A stretch of DNA of 64,000 nucleotides from Bradyrhizobium sp. cir1 (GTDB lineage: Bacteria; Pseudomonadota; Alphaproteobacteria; Rhizobiales; Xanthobacteraceae): positions 186,001-250,000 of the forward strand of contig NZ_JACIHE010000008.1 of the NCBI RefSeq assembly GCF_014198245.1, in the 5' to 3' direction. The notes below the pieces were generated by a model. That model saw nothing but the letters and a program-made list of their open reading frames with translations. It did not search any database and was not told where the DNA came from. The position numbers and the translations under genes were made by a program. The number at the start of each line of letters is the position of its first letter. The stretch's first letter is position 1. Below, piece by piece: positions 16,347 through 26,063 of the stretch.

Positions 16347-17912
16347 ATGTCCGTCAAATCCGCACCGCACATGCATGCCGCCAATGCCGATCTTGCCGGC
16401 GAAGTCGACAGCCTCCTCGCAGCGCTCGGCGTCAAACGCTCCGACTATGTGGAGGGTACCATCGTCGTTCGTACGCCGATCACCGGCGGGATCATCGGCC
16501 GCGTCGTGGAGATCGGCGCAACCGAAGCCGCCGGCGTGATCGAACAGGTGCACGCGGCGTACCTCGGCTGGCGGCTGGTGCCGCCACCCAAGCGAGGGGA
16601 GCTCGTGCGACTGTTCGGCGAGGAGCTGCGCGCCAGCAAGGTGGCTTTGGGCCGACTGGTGTCGATCGAGGTCGGCAAGATCGTTTCCGAAGGCCTCGGC
16701 GAGGTTCAGGAAATGATCGACATCTGCGATTTCGCGGTCGGCCTGTCACGACAGCTCTACGGCTTGACGATCGCAACTGAGCGCGGCGAGCATCGCATGA
16801 TGGAAAGCTGGCATCCGCTTGGCGTCACCGGCATCATCTCTGCGTTCAATTTTCCGGTCGCCGTATGGGCCTGGAACGCAGCCTTGGCGCTGGTGTGCGG
16901 CAACAGCCTGGTCTGGAAGCCGTCGGAGAAGACGCCGCTGACCGCGCTTGCGACACACGCCCTCTTTGAGCGCGCGCTCAAACGCTTCAATGAGGCCGGC
17001 GGAGGCGCGCCGCAGGGGCTTGCGGCAGTGCTGATCGGCGGCCGTGAGATCGGTGAGGTGCTCGTCGACCATGCAAAGGTGCCGCTGGTCTCGGCCACCG
17101 GCTCCACGGCGATGGGACGCGCGGTCGGCCCGCGGCTCGCCAGCCGGTTCGCCCGGGCGCTGCTCGAACTCGGCGGCAACAACGCGGCGATCGTTGCGCC
17201 GACCGCCGACCTCGACCTCACGCTGCGTGGCGTCGCCTTTGCCGCGATGGGAACGGCGGGACAGCGCTGCACCACATTGCGCCGCCTGTTCGTCCACGAA
17301 AGCGTCTACGACAGCTTCATACCGCGCCTGAAACAGGCCTATGCGTCCGTCACCGTCGGCTCTCCGCTGGAAGACGGAAACCTGGTTGGTCCGCTGATCG
17401 ACGGCGCGGCCTATCGCGCGATGCGGAGTGCGCTCGAGGCTGCAAGCGCTGCCGGAGGGCAAGTCCAGGGTGGTGAGCGCATTGCCATCGAAGGGGCGGC
17501 CGACGCCTACTATGTCCGCCCGGCGCTGGTCGAGATCGCGGCGCAGACCGGACCGGTGAAGCACGAGACCTTTGCGCCTATCCTCTACGTGATGAAATAT
17601 CGCGATTTCGATTCCGTGCTTGAGCTCCACAATGCCGTTCCGCAAGGGTTGTCGTCATCGATCTTCACCAACGACCTACGCGAAGCGGAAACCTTCTTGT
17701 CGGCCCGCGGCTCCGACTGCGGCATTGCCAACGTCAATATCGGCCCATCCGGCGCGGAGATTGGCGGCGCCTTCGGCGGTGAGAAGGAGACCGGCGGCGG
17801 ACGCGAGTCCGGATCGGACGCGTGGAAAACGTATATGCGGCGTGTCACCAACACCATCAATTACGGTCGCACGCTCCCGCTGGCGCAAGGCGTCAAGTTC
17901 GACGTGGCGTGA
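16347..17912 (+). CDS. Aldehyde dehydrogenase, antiquitin (ALDH7)-like, semialdehyde type
   Basis: A 521-aa NAD(P)-dependent aldehyde dehydrogenase. Catalytic Cys is C308 in GQRCTTLRR and the general base Glu is E274 in LLELGGNNA. The end of the protein, GGEKETGGGRESGSDAWK then YMRR and TINY, is the hallmark of the antiquitin family, which oxidises alpha-aminoadipate semialdehyde in lysine breakdown. The start ATG at 16347 follows GGAAAA. It closes the operon begun at 7868. A lysine or 2-hydroxyglutarate route would explain both this enzyme and the D-2-hydroxyacid dehydrogenase, but other semialdehydes are possible. Confidence 0.9.
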   Translation: MSVKSAPHMHAANADLAGEVDSLLAALGVKRSDYVEGTIVVRTPITGGIIGRVVEIGATEAAGVIEQVHAAYLGWRLVPPPKRGELVRLFGEELRASKVALGRLVSIEVGKIVSEGLGEVQEMIDICDFAVGLSRQLYGLTIATERGEHRMMESWHPLGVTGIISAFNFPVAVWAWNAALALVCGNSLVWKPSEKTPLTALATHALFERALKRFNEAGGGAPQGLAAVLIGGREIGEVLVDHAKVPLVSATGSTAMGRAVGPRLASRFARALLELGGNNAAIVAPTADLDLTLRGVAFAAMGTAGQRCTTLRRLFVHESVYDSFIPRLKQAYASVTVGSPLEDGNLVGPLIDGAAYRAMRSALEAASAAGGQVQGGERIAIEGAADAYYVRPALVEIAAQTGPVKHETFAPILYVMKYRDFDSVLELHNAVPQGLSSSIFTNDLREAETFLSARGSDCGIANVNIGPSGAEIGGAFGGEKETGGGRESGSDAWKTYMRRVTNTINYGRTLPLAQGVKFDVA

Positions 17913-19014
17913 CCAATTGCGCCCGGGAAAGTCTCGTTCGATGGGATAGAACTTCGAGTCCGCGGCGAAGGAGCCGCATCTGCATTCTCTTTCTCTGGAC
18001 CTGACTCAACATCCGAAGACGCGGTTTCCGCTCCCCCGTTCATACATATTTGGACCTGGAAGGGCTAAGCCGCGGAGGGGCAGTCGGTCCAATGATGGAT
18101 TGGAGCGAGTGCTCAAGTTTTTCAACTGGTTAGAAGGCGCCGTGTGCACGCCGTGTGCACCGGGAAATCAAGAAAAGTCTCATCACAGCAAATGTGAGCA
18201 GACCCTGTGAGCACAATCACTCCTTCCGAGGGCTGGGGAGATAGGTGAGTGCTGACGATCAGTGTCAGTTGCGGGAGGTAGAAAGCGTCATGCCTTCACC
18301 TCGCATTCACGTAGGTCTGCTAATCCAACGAAGAAACGAACATCTGTTGCGGTGTGGGTTGGTAGCGCTTCCGTGACACGCCTCGACATCGCCCAAGCCC
18401 GGACAGAGCTAGCGGCTCGCCTTGCACGATACGCTACATGCTCGCAGCCTGCTGCCCGTGAAATGTCTGCGAGGTAGGTAGCGAGCGAGTGGCAGCACTG
18501 ACCGCACAGACACGACGAATCCGAACGGAAGCGGCCATCGTCAACTTTCGGACGACGAGGGGGCTACTCGCGCCTGCTTCATTGAACATTCAGTAAAGTA
18601 GTTTGCTAAACACGCGGCTATGGCCGACCTTCCTGCTCTCCTGTTGTTCGGATGGGCTGGATTCTTCCTGCCGGGCGACATCGGCGGTCGCATTCGGCAA
18701 GATTTTCCGGACATTTTCGCTGCGACTGCGAACATCCCGCTTGCGCGCGAACGCCGTAAGTCTTTTGCCAGACTCGCGACAAACGGGGCTTGACGATCTC
18801 CGAAATTTAGTAATACGTTTAGTGTCACAAAAAAACTAAACATCACGCATCGGGCCGATGTGTGGGAGGGGCCCAAGCCATTCCGGAGCCGTCTCCGGAA
18901 GCGGTCCGTCTCGTCCTTCACTCATCGCTCCTCAAACTCGGTTTCAGGGTCTTGGCGTCGTTCCGGCAGGACGCGCCGAGCGGGTTAGATGCTTCAACGA
19001 GAGAGGAAACGGAT
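17913..19014. other. Gene-poor intergenic region, 1.1 kb
   Basis: No convincing gene. It holds a perfect tandem duplication of an 11-mer (GCCGTGTGCAC at 18139-18149 and 18150-18160), a 57-codon frame at 18620-18793 with a hydrophobic start but no SD, and an inverted-repeat operator candidate at 18817-18841. The last 170 bases are the leader of the next operon. The base composition between 18100 and 18850 is less GC-rich than the genes on either side. Confidence 0.5.
18817..18841. promoter_or_regulatory. Inverted-repeat operator candidate upstream of the glycerol/DHA-type operon
   Basis: GTTTAGT (18817-18823) and ACTAAAC (18835-18841) form a perfect 7-bp inverted repeat spaced by 11 nt, about 175 bp before the binding-protein gene. 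A further TTTAGT lies at 18806-18811, so the half-site occurs three times. The binding protein is unknown. Confidence 0.45.
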
Positions 19015-20373
19015 ATGCGGACATTCAATTGGTTGAGAGGCTCGGCGGCCACCACGGTTCTCGGGGCGGCGCTGCTGGGGGGACTTGGCGGAGGCGAAGC
19101 TGCGGCCCAAGGTAAGCAGCTCACGCTGTGCTGGGCGGCATGGGATCCGGCCAACGCGCTGGTCGAGCTCGGCAAGGACTTCACCAAGCAATCCGGCATC
19201 GAGATGAAATACGAGTTCGTCCCGTGGACGAGCTATGCCGATCGCTTCCTCAATGAGCTCAATTCCCACGGCAAGCTCTGCGACCTGATTATCGGCGACA
19301 GCCAGTGGATCGGCGGAGCCGCCGAGAACAAGTGGTACGTGAAGCTCAACGATTTCTTCGACAAGGAGAAGATATCGATGGACGACTTCGTTCCGGCGAC
19401 GGTTGTCGGCTATTCGCAGTGGCCGAAGAACTCGCCGAACTATTGGGCGCTGCCGGCGATGGCGGATGCGGTCGGCTGGACCTATCGCAAGGACTGGTTC
19501 TCGCGCCCGGATGTCCAGTCGGCGTTCAAGACGAAGTACGGCCGCGATCTGGCGCCGCCGAAGACCTATGACGAGTTGAAGCAGATCGCGCAGTTCTTCC
19601 AGGGCCGCGAGATCGACGGCAAGAAGGTCTATGGCGCCTACATTTTCACCGAGCGCGGCTCCGAAGGCATCACCATGGGCGTGACCAACGTGCTCTATAA
19701 TTACGGCTTCGCTTACGACAATCCGAGCAAGCCGTACCAGATGCAGGGCATCGTCAATTCGCCCGAGGCGGCCAAGGGGCTCGAGTTCTACAAGGAGCTC
19801 TACAAGTGCTGCACGGCGCCGGGCATGACCAACGCCTATATGCAGGAGGGGCTCGACGCCTTCAAGTCGGGCCAGGTGGCGATGCAGATGAACTGGTTCG
19901 CCTTCTTCCCCGGCCTCTACAAGGATCCGAACGTCGGCGGCGACAGGATCGGCTTCTTCGTCAATCCGGCCGGCCCGAACGGACATTTCACCCAGCTCGG
20001 CGGACAGGGCATCTCGGTGGTCGCGACCTCGGACCACAAGGACGACGCGCTCGCCTACATCAAGTGGTTCGCACAGCCTGCCGTGCAACAGAAATGGTGG
20101 CAGCTCGGCGGCTACTCGGCGCTGAAGGCCGTTGTTGACGCGCCAGACTTCCCGAAAAGCGCGGCGTTCGCGCCTCAATTCCTGGAGTCGATGGGCATCG
20201 TCAAGGACTTCTGGGCCGAGCCGTCATACGCCCAGTTGTTGCTCGACATGCAGAAGCGTGTGCATGACTACGTCGTCGCCGACAAGGGCACGGCGCAGCA
20301 GGCGCTCGATCTCCTGGTCAAGGATTGGACCAAGGTCTTTAAGGAGCAGGGCAAGCAGGTCGCCTCGCAATAG
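19015..20373 (+). CDS. Carbohydrate ABC transporter substrate-binding protein (UgpB/MalE class)
   Basis: A 452-aa family 1 solute-binding protein. The ATG at 19015 follows GAGAGGA and starts a Sec signal peptide ending near GEAAAQG (residues 1-32). LTLCWAAWDPANALVELGKDFTKQSGIEMKYEFVPW is the usual first lobe, and ADAVGWTYRKDWF and QLGGQGISVVATSDHKDDALAYIKWF are typical of sugar and glycerol-phosphate binding proteins. It starts an eleven-gene run of transport plus dihydroxyacetone-kinase genes, so the ligand is probably a polyol, a triose or a small sugar. Longer upstream frame rejected for lack of signal sequence. Confidence 0.9.
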   Translation: MRTFNWLRGSAATTVLGAALLGGLGGGEAAAQGKQLTLCWAAWDPANALVELGKDFTKQSGIEMKYEFVPWTSYADRFLNELNSHGKLCDLIIGDSQWIGGAAENKWYVKLNDFFDKEKISMDDFVPATVVGYSQWPKNSPNYWALPAMADAVGWTYRKDWFSRPDVQSAFKTKYGRDLAPPKTYDELKQIAQFFQGREIDGKKVYGAYIFTERGSEGITMGVTNVLYNYGFAYDNPSKPYQMQGIVNSPEAAKGLEFYKELYKCCTAPGMTNAYMQEGLDAFKSGQVAMQMNWFAFFPGLYKDPNVGGDRIGFFVNPAGPNGHFTQLGGQGISVVATSDHKDDALAYIKWFAQPAVQQKWWQLGGYSALKAVVDAPDFPKSAAFAPQFLESMGIVKDFWAEPSYAQLLLDMQKRVHDYVVADKGTAQQALDLLVKDWTKVFKEQGKQVASQ

Positions 20374-20445
20374 GTCGTAGGCCTCGCGTCGACCGAAACG
20401 GTACCCGGGGCGTGTGCGCCTCGGGGAACCCGGATCAGCCAGCCG

Positions 20446-21420
20446 ATGGACAAGATGACCACGATCCTTCAACCTGACGATGCTACGTTTCCCGGCATGA
20501 GCGAGCCCGCCAAATCTCGCACCGCGCGACCTGTCCGCGGACTGTCGGACCGGACGATCGCCTGGCTGTTCGTCGCGCCGACGATCGCGCTCCTGCTGGC
20601 GATCAACATCTTTCCGCTGGTCTGGATGATCCGGCTGTCCTTCACCAGCCTCAATCTCAGCATGTCCTATCTGCCGCTGCGCTTCGTCGGGCTCGACAAT
20701 TTCACCGACATCCTCACCGACGAGGACGTCTGGATCCGGCTGCAGACCACGGCGCAGTTCGTGATCTGGTCCGTCGCGTTTCAGGTCGCCATTGGCTTCG
20801 GCCTCGCGCTCCTGATCAACCGCCAGTTTCGCGGCCACAGCTTCTGGACCACGATCATCCTGCTGCCGATGATGCTGTCGCCGGCGGTGGTGGGCAACTT
20901 CTGGACGTTGCTGTTGCAGCCGCAGATCGGGCCATTCAACTATCTGATCAGTCTGTTCACCGGCGTGCCGCCGAGCTCGTTCAGCATGACCGGGCAGGTC
21001 TCGCTCGCGCCGTGGACCATCGTGCTGGTCGACACCTGGATGTGGGCGCCCTACGTCATGCTGATCTGCCTCGCCGGGCTTCGCTCCATCCCCGATTACA
21101 TCTACGAGGCCGCCGAAGTCGATCGCGCCTCGGCCTGGCGGCAATTCTGGTCGATCACGCTGCCGATGACGGTTCCATTCCTGATGCTCGCCGTGCTGTT
21201 CCGCGCGATCGAGAACTTCAAGATGTTCGATATGGTCAATCTGTTGACGTCCGGGGGCCCGGGCTCGACCACCGAACTCGTGTCGATCACGCTGAAGCGC
21301 GCCGCGTTCGAGAAATGGCGCACCGGCTATTCCAGTGCGCTCGCCATCATCCTGTTCGTCACCGTGTTCGGTGCCGCCAACATCTACGTCAAAGCGCTCA
21401 ACAAGGTGAAGCAACGATGA
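20446..21420 (+). CDS. ABC transporter permease, MalF/UgpA type
   Basis: A 324-aa membrane protein with a hydrophilic first 45 residues, six predicted helices beginning at IAWLFVAPTIALLLAINIFPLVW, and the EAA loop YEAAEVDRASAWRQFWSITLP near residue 222. The first ATG is given; ATG at 20455 or 20497 are alternatives because no clear SD is seen. Its last codons overlap the start of the second permease (ATGA at 21417-21420), so the two form the heterodimeric channel of the importer. Confidence 0.92.
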   Translation: MDKMTTILQPDDATFPGMSEPAKSRTARPVRGLSDRTIAWLFVAPTIALLLAINIFPLVWMIRLSFTSLNLSMSYLPLRFVGLDNFTDILTDEDVWIRLQTTAQFVIWSVAFQVAIGFGLALLINRQFRGHSFWTTIILLPMMLSPAVVGNFWTLLLQPQIGPFNYLISLFTGVPPSSFSMTGQVSLAPWTIVLVDTWMWAPYVMLICLAGLRSIPDYIYEAAEVDRASAWRQFWSITLPMTVPFLMLAVLFRAIENFKMFDMVNLLTSGGPGSTTELVSITLKRAAFEKWRTGYSSALAIILFVTVFGAANIYVKALNKVKQR

Positions 21421-22379
21421 CCGCCGCCCTCGCCAAGTCCACCGCGCACTCCATTGTCGAAGCGTCGCCGCGCGCAAAGACGGTGGCGGGTAGCCTCGTC
21501 ATCCTCTACGCCGTGATCACGATCCTGCCGCTCGTCTGGATCGTCGCCACCGCCTTCAAGTCGCAGAGCGACGCGATCGCATATCCGCCCAAGGTGATCT
21601 TCGAGCCGACTCTCGAAGGCTATGTGAACCTGTTCACTGTGCGCACCCGGCAGACGCCGGACTTCATCGCCAAGCTGCCGCCGCCGCAGACCTGGTACGA
21701 CAAACTCGTGCGCCAGCGCGACATGGTGATTGCCGGACCGTCGAAGGTCGTGCCGCGCTTCGTCAACTCGCTGATCATCGGGTTCGGCTCGACCTTCCTG
21801 GCCGTCTTTCTCGGCACGCTCGCGGCCTACGCGTTCTCGCGGTTCCGCATTCCCCTGGCTGACGACCTTCTGTTCTTCATTCTCTCGACGCGCATGATGC
21901 CGCCCGTTGCGGTCGCAATCCCCATCTATCTGATGTACCGGCAGCTCAATCTGACCGACACCCGGCTCGGAATGATCCTGCTCTACACTGCCGTGAACGT
22001 CTCGCTCGCGGTCTGGCTGCTCAAGGGATTCATCGACGAGATTCCGCGCGAATACGAGGAGGCCGCTCTTGTCGACGGCTACACGCGGCTGCAGGCGCTG
22101 CGCAAGGTGGTGTTGCCGCAAGCCGTCACGGGTATCGCAGCCACCGCGATCTTCTGCCTGATCTTCTCCTGGAACGAATATGCGTTTGCGGTTCTCCTGA
22201 CCAGCGGCGAGGCGCAGACCATGCCGCCCTTCATCCCCTTCATCATCGGGGAGGGCGGGCAGGATTGGCCGGCCGTTGCCGCGGCCACCACGCTGTTCGT
22301 CGTGCCGATCGTCCTGTTCACCGTGTTGTTGCGCAAGCACCTGCTGCGCGGCATCACCTTCGGAGCTGTGCGCAAATGA
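21417..22379 (+). CDS. ABC transporter permease, MalG/UgpE type
   Basis: A 320-aa partner permease. The ATG overlaps the previous stop by four bases. It has six helices, a long periplasmic loop between helix 1 and 2 (TPDFIAKLPPPQTWYDKLVRQRDMV) and the EAA loop YEEAALVDGYTRLQALRKVVLPQ near residue 213. The long first loop is seen in polyol and glycerol-type transporters. It ends in another ATGA overlap with the small membrane protein that follows. Confidence 0.92.
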   Translation: MTAALAKSTAHSIVEASPRAKTVAGSLVILYAVITILPLVWIVATAFKSQSDAIAYPPKVIFEPTLEGYVNLFTVRTRQTPDFIAKLPPPQTWYDKLVRQRDMVIAGPSKVVPRFVNSLIIGFGSTFLAVFLGTLAAYAFSRFRIPLADDLLFFILSTRMMPPVAVAIPIYLMYRQLNLTDTRLGMILLYTAVNVSLAVWLLKGFIDEIPREYEEAALVDGYTRLQALRKVVLPQAVTGIAATAIFCLIFSWNEYAFAVLLTSGEAQTMPPFIPFIIGEGGQDWPAVAAATTLFVVPIVLFTVLLRKHLLRGITFGAVRK

Positions 22380-22579
22380 GCGGTTCTGCTGCAATCGCCA
22401 AAGGCGTGGTCTCTCGCTGGTTCCGACGCGGACCCTGGGAGACGGCTGCCATGACCCTGATCGGGGGAGGCATCGTCATGCTGGTGCAACCCTGGTCGAT
22501 CGATCTCTACAGCTATTCCTTCGTGACGATTCTCGCCGGCACGCTCGGCTACGTCGTCGTGAGCCATTTTCCGGAATAA
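22376..22579 (+). CDS. Small two-helix membrane protein of the transporter operon
   Basis: A 67-aa protein read from the ATG at 22376, which overlaps the permease stop. After a basic segment (SRWFRRGPW) it has two hydrophobic segments, about residues 24-40 (AMTLIGGGIVMLVQPW) and 47-63 (YSFVTILAGTLGYVVVS). The tight coupling between a permease and an ATPase gene suggests a subunit or assembly factor of this importer. Small membrane proteins are also known in rhizobial glycerol ABC operons, but I cannot assign this one to a named family. Confidence 0.8.
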   Translation: MSGSAAIAKGVVSRWFRRGPWETAAMTLIGGGIVMLVQPWSIDLYSYSFVTILAGTLGYVVVSHFPE

Positions 22580-22589
22580 GGCGGCAGAC

Positions 22590-23679
22590 ATGGCACAAAT
22601 CCGCGTCGAAAGCCTGCGCAAGTCGTTCGATCAGTTTGCGGCCGTACAAGGCTCCAACTTCACGATCGACGATGGCGCCTTCTTTGCGATGCTCGGCCCC
22701 TCCGGCTGCGGCAAGACCACCACCTTGCGCATGATTGCGGGCCTGGAGCTGCCGACCGAGGGCAAGATCCTGCTCGACAATGAGGACGTGACCTTCCAGC
22801 GCGCATCCGCGCGCGATATCGCCTTCGTATTTCAGCTTTTCGCGCTGTATCCGCACATGAACGTCGCCGAGAATATCGGCTTTCCCCTCAAGTGCCAGGG
22901 CATGGCCCGGCGCGATATTTACCAGCGGGTGCAGGAGACAGCCAAACTGCTGCGAATCGAGCATCTGCTGTCGAACAAGACGTCGAAGCTGTCTGGCGGC
23001 GATCGGCAGCGCGTTGCGCTGGGGCGCGCCATGGTGCGGCGGCCAAAGGCCTTTCTGATGGACGAGCCGCTGGGCGCGCTCGATGCCGAGTTTCGTCATC
23101 TGATGTGCAGCGAGCTCCGCGACCTGCACGATCGCATCGGGGCGACCACCGTCTACGTGACGCATGACCAGCTCGAGGCGATGTCGATGGCGGATCGGAT
23201 CGCCGTCATGAACGAGGGACGCGTTGAACAGATCGGCCTGCCGCAGGAGATCTATGATCGGCCCGCGAGCATGTTCGTGGCCGATTTCATCGGCTCGCCG
23301 CCCATGAATTTTCTGCGCTTCGAGGCAGGTCTGCGCTCCGGCGATCGGACGATCAGCTTCCATGATACGAGCATCGCGGTGCCGGAGATCCGAGAGGATC
23401 GCGCCAGCGCCGGTATGGCACTCGGCGTTCGTCCGGAGCATATCCGCTTCGCCGACGCGGCACCCGTCCGCGGCGAGGTGTTTGGCGCCGAGTATCTTGG
23501 GACCACCCAGATCGTCACCGTCGACACCGCGCATGGGCGCATTGCGGCGCGGTTGCCTTCCAGCGCGCCCGTGCGGATCGGCGAGCGGGTCGGCCTTGAA
23601 TTCCGTTCGGAACGACTCGCGTTGTTCGACGTCGCCAGCGGCCTTGCGATACGAACTGCCAACGAGGGGAGCGCAAACC

Positions 23680-23687
<8 letters not shown>
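22590..23687 (+). CDS. ABC transporter ATP-binding protein 1 (MalK/UgpC class)
   Basis: A 365-aa ATPase. Walker A GPSGCGKTT, signature LSGGDRQRVALGR (Asp where most relatives have Gln), Walker B FLMDEPLGALD, switch THDQLEAMSMADR. The C-terminal MalK-type regulatory domain holds LGVRPEHIRF. It begins 10 bp after the small membrane protein and overlaps the second ATPase by 8 bp. Two different ATPases in one operon imply a heterodimeric motor, as in rhizobial glycerol transporters (GlpS/GlpT). Confidence 0.92.
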
Positions 23688-24702
<1,015 letters not shown>

Positions 24703-24715
24703 AGGATCAAACGCA

Positions 24716-25339
24716 ATGTCGCTGCAACCCGAAACGTTCAAATCGCTGGTCAAGGTGGCCGCAGAGCGGGTCATTGCCAGCGCGCCGGAGCTCACGAGCC
24801 TGGATCAGGCGATTGGCGACGGCGACCACGGATTCAACATGAAGCGCGGGTTCGAAGCCGTGCTCGGCAAGCTCGATGCGATCTCCGAACAGCCGTTCGA
24901 CGAGGCTTTGAAGACGATCGGCAAGACGCTTGTGATGACGGTCGGCGGTGCTTCCGGCCCGCTTTACGGCAGCTTCTTCCTGGCCGCAGGCGAGGCCCTC
25001 TCGCACGACAAGCATCTGCCTGAGGACATCGCTGATGTCTTCGGCAGCGGCGTGAGCGCCGTCAGCGCCCGAGGCCGTTCGCACGCCGGTGAAAAGACCA
25101 TGCTCGACGTGCTCGTTCCCGTGCTGGAGACGCTGAAGAATGCGGCCGGCCAACCGGACCTGATCGCGCGAGTCAGCACAACGGCCGCAGAGGCGGTCGA
25201 GCGGACAGCGCCGATGCGGGCCACCAAGGGACGGGCGTCGTTTCTCGGGCCGCGCAGCGTCGGTCACATCGACCCCGGCGCGCGCTCGAGCTGTGTTCTC
25301 GTGCAGGCGGTATGCGCGAGCCTGGAGGGAAAGCAATGA
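24716..25339 (+). CDS. dhaL: Dihydroxyacetone kinase subunit DhaL (ADP-binding)
   Basis: A 207-aa protein with the DhaL nucleotide loop LDQAIGDGDHGFNMKRG (acidic residues at about D30, D35, D37, which bind magnesium and the permanently bound ADP) and the GGASGPLYGSFF helix cap. In PTS-type enzymes DhaL is rephosphorylated by DhaM and hands phosphate to dihydroxyacetone on DhaK. The gene follows the transporter after 13 bp and overlaps dhaM by four bases (ATGA). Unlike the enterobacterial order K-L-M, here dhaK comes last, after HPr, EI and a small HTH-like gene. Confidence 0.95.
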   Translation: MSLQPETFKSLVKVAAERVIASAPELTSLDQAIGDGDHGFNMKRGFEAVLGKLDAISEQPFDEALKTIGKTLVMTVGGASGPLYGSFFLAAGEALSHDKHLPEDIADVFGSGVSAVSARGRSHAGEKTMLDVLVPVLETLKNAAGQPDLIARVSTTAAEAVERTAPMRATKGRASFLGPRSVGHIDPGARSSCVLVQAVCASLEGKQ

Positions 25340-25728
25340 CTGATGCCGTGGGAATCGTGATCGTCTCGCATTCGAAGGACATCGCCAAAGGCACCGCCGA
25401 CATGGTGCGGCAGATGGTCGGCAGCGAGGTCAAGGTGGCCTTTTGCGGCGGCAATCCCGATGGCGGGCTCGGCACCAGCGTGTCGCTGATCGTCGACGCC
25501 ATCAACGATGCCTGGTCGGCGAAAGGCGTCGCGATCCTCGTCGATCTCGGCGGCGCCGAAACAAACAGCGAGATGGCGGTCGAAATGCTGGAGCCGGCAC
25601 GGCGCGATCTCGTTGTCGTATGCAACGCGCCGATCGTCGAGGGCGCCGTGATGGCGGCGACCGAGGCGGCGGGCGGCAGCTCGCTGGCTCAGGTCAAGGC
25701 CGTGGCCGAAGAACTCTCTGCCGACTGA
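25336..25728 (+). CDS. dhaM: PTS-dependent dihydroxyacetone kinase phosphotransferase DhaM (EIIA-Man domain only)
   Basis: A 130-aa EIIA-mannose-fold protein with the phosphorylated His in IVIVSHSKDIAKG (H12) and the G-G-G-x-T-S strand region. E. coli DhaM also has fused HPr- and EI-like domains. Here those two functions are separate genes directly downstream, so this is the minimal single-domain form. It accepts phosphate from HPr and passes it to DhaL-ADP. Confidence 0.93.
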   Translation: MTDAVGIVIVSHSKDIAKGTADMVRQMVGSEVKVAFCGGNPDGGLGTSVSLIVDAINDAWSAKGVAILVDLGGAETNSEMAVEMLEPARRDLVVVCNAPIVEGAVMAATEAAGGSSLAQVKAVAEELSAD

Positions 25729-25759
25729 TGCGTCGGCGAAACGATGATGGAATAAGACG

Positions 25760-26062
25760 ATGCTGGATAAAGCGGACGGTCAGATTATCACCGAGAATGT
25801 GCGGCTGGTGCACGCAGTGGGCATGCATGCACGCCCGGCGGTCAAGCTGACCAAGCTGGCCAAGAAGTTCCAGGCCCAGATTTCCGTCCGGGTCGCGGGC
25901 GCGGCCGAGTGGATCAATGCCAAGAGCGTGGCCAAGATCATGGCCATGCGCGCGGCTCACGGCAGCACGATCGAGATCAAGGCGTCGGGTAGCGACGCAG
26001 AGGCTGCCGTCGCCGCCCTGGTCAACCTGATCGTAACCGACTTTCCGGACGAGGCGTCGTAG
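25760..26062 (+). CDS. HPr family phosphocarrier protein
   Basis: A 100-aa HPr with the active-site His in HAVGMHARPAVKL (H23) and the second signature NAKSVAKIMAMRAAHG, whose Ser is the position phosphorylated by HPr kinase in many bacteria. It has about ten extra N-terminal residues. Placed between dhaM and EI, it most likely serves this phosphorelay, although exchange with the chromosomal nitrogen-PTS proteins is possible. Confidence 0.93.
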   Translation: MLDKADGQIITENVRLVHAVGMHARPAVKLTKLAKKFQAQISVRVAGAAEWINAKSVAKIMAMRAAHGSTIEIKASGSDAEAAVAALVNLIVTDFPDEAS

Positions 26063-26063
26063 C

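Noticed and set aside
18139..18160. Tandem GCCGTGTGCAC duplication
   Set aside because: Only two units of 11 bp; too short to call a functional repeat array or CRISPR-like structure.
18262..18477. A 71-codon frame and a GGTAGCGCTTCC core resembling the dispersed repeat
   Set aside because: Similarity to the repeat core is short and interrupted, and the frame has no family features; probably chance or a very old fragment.
18620..18793. A 57-codon plus-strand frame with a hydrophobic N terminus
   Set aside because: No ribosome-binding site and mixed codon bias; kept only as a remark in the intergenic entry.
18541..18921. A 126-codon minus-strand frame in the gap before the triose operon
   Set aside because: No SD, no recognisable domain, and it would cover the inverted-repeat operator candidate and the probable promoter zone.
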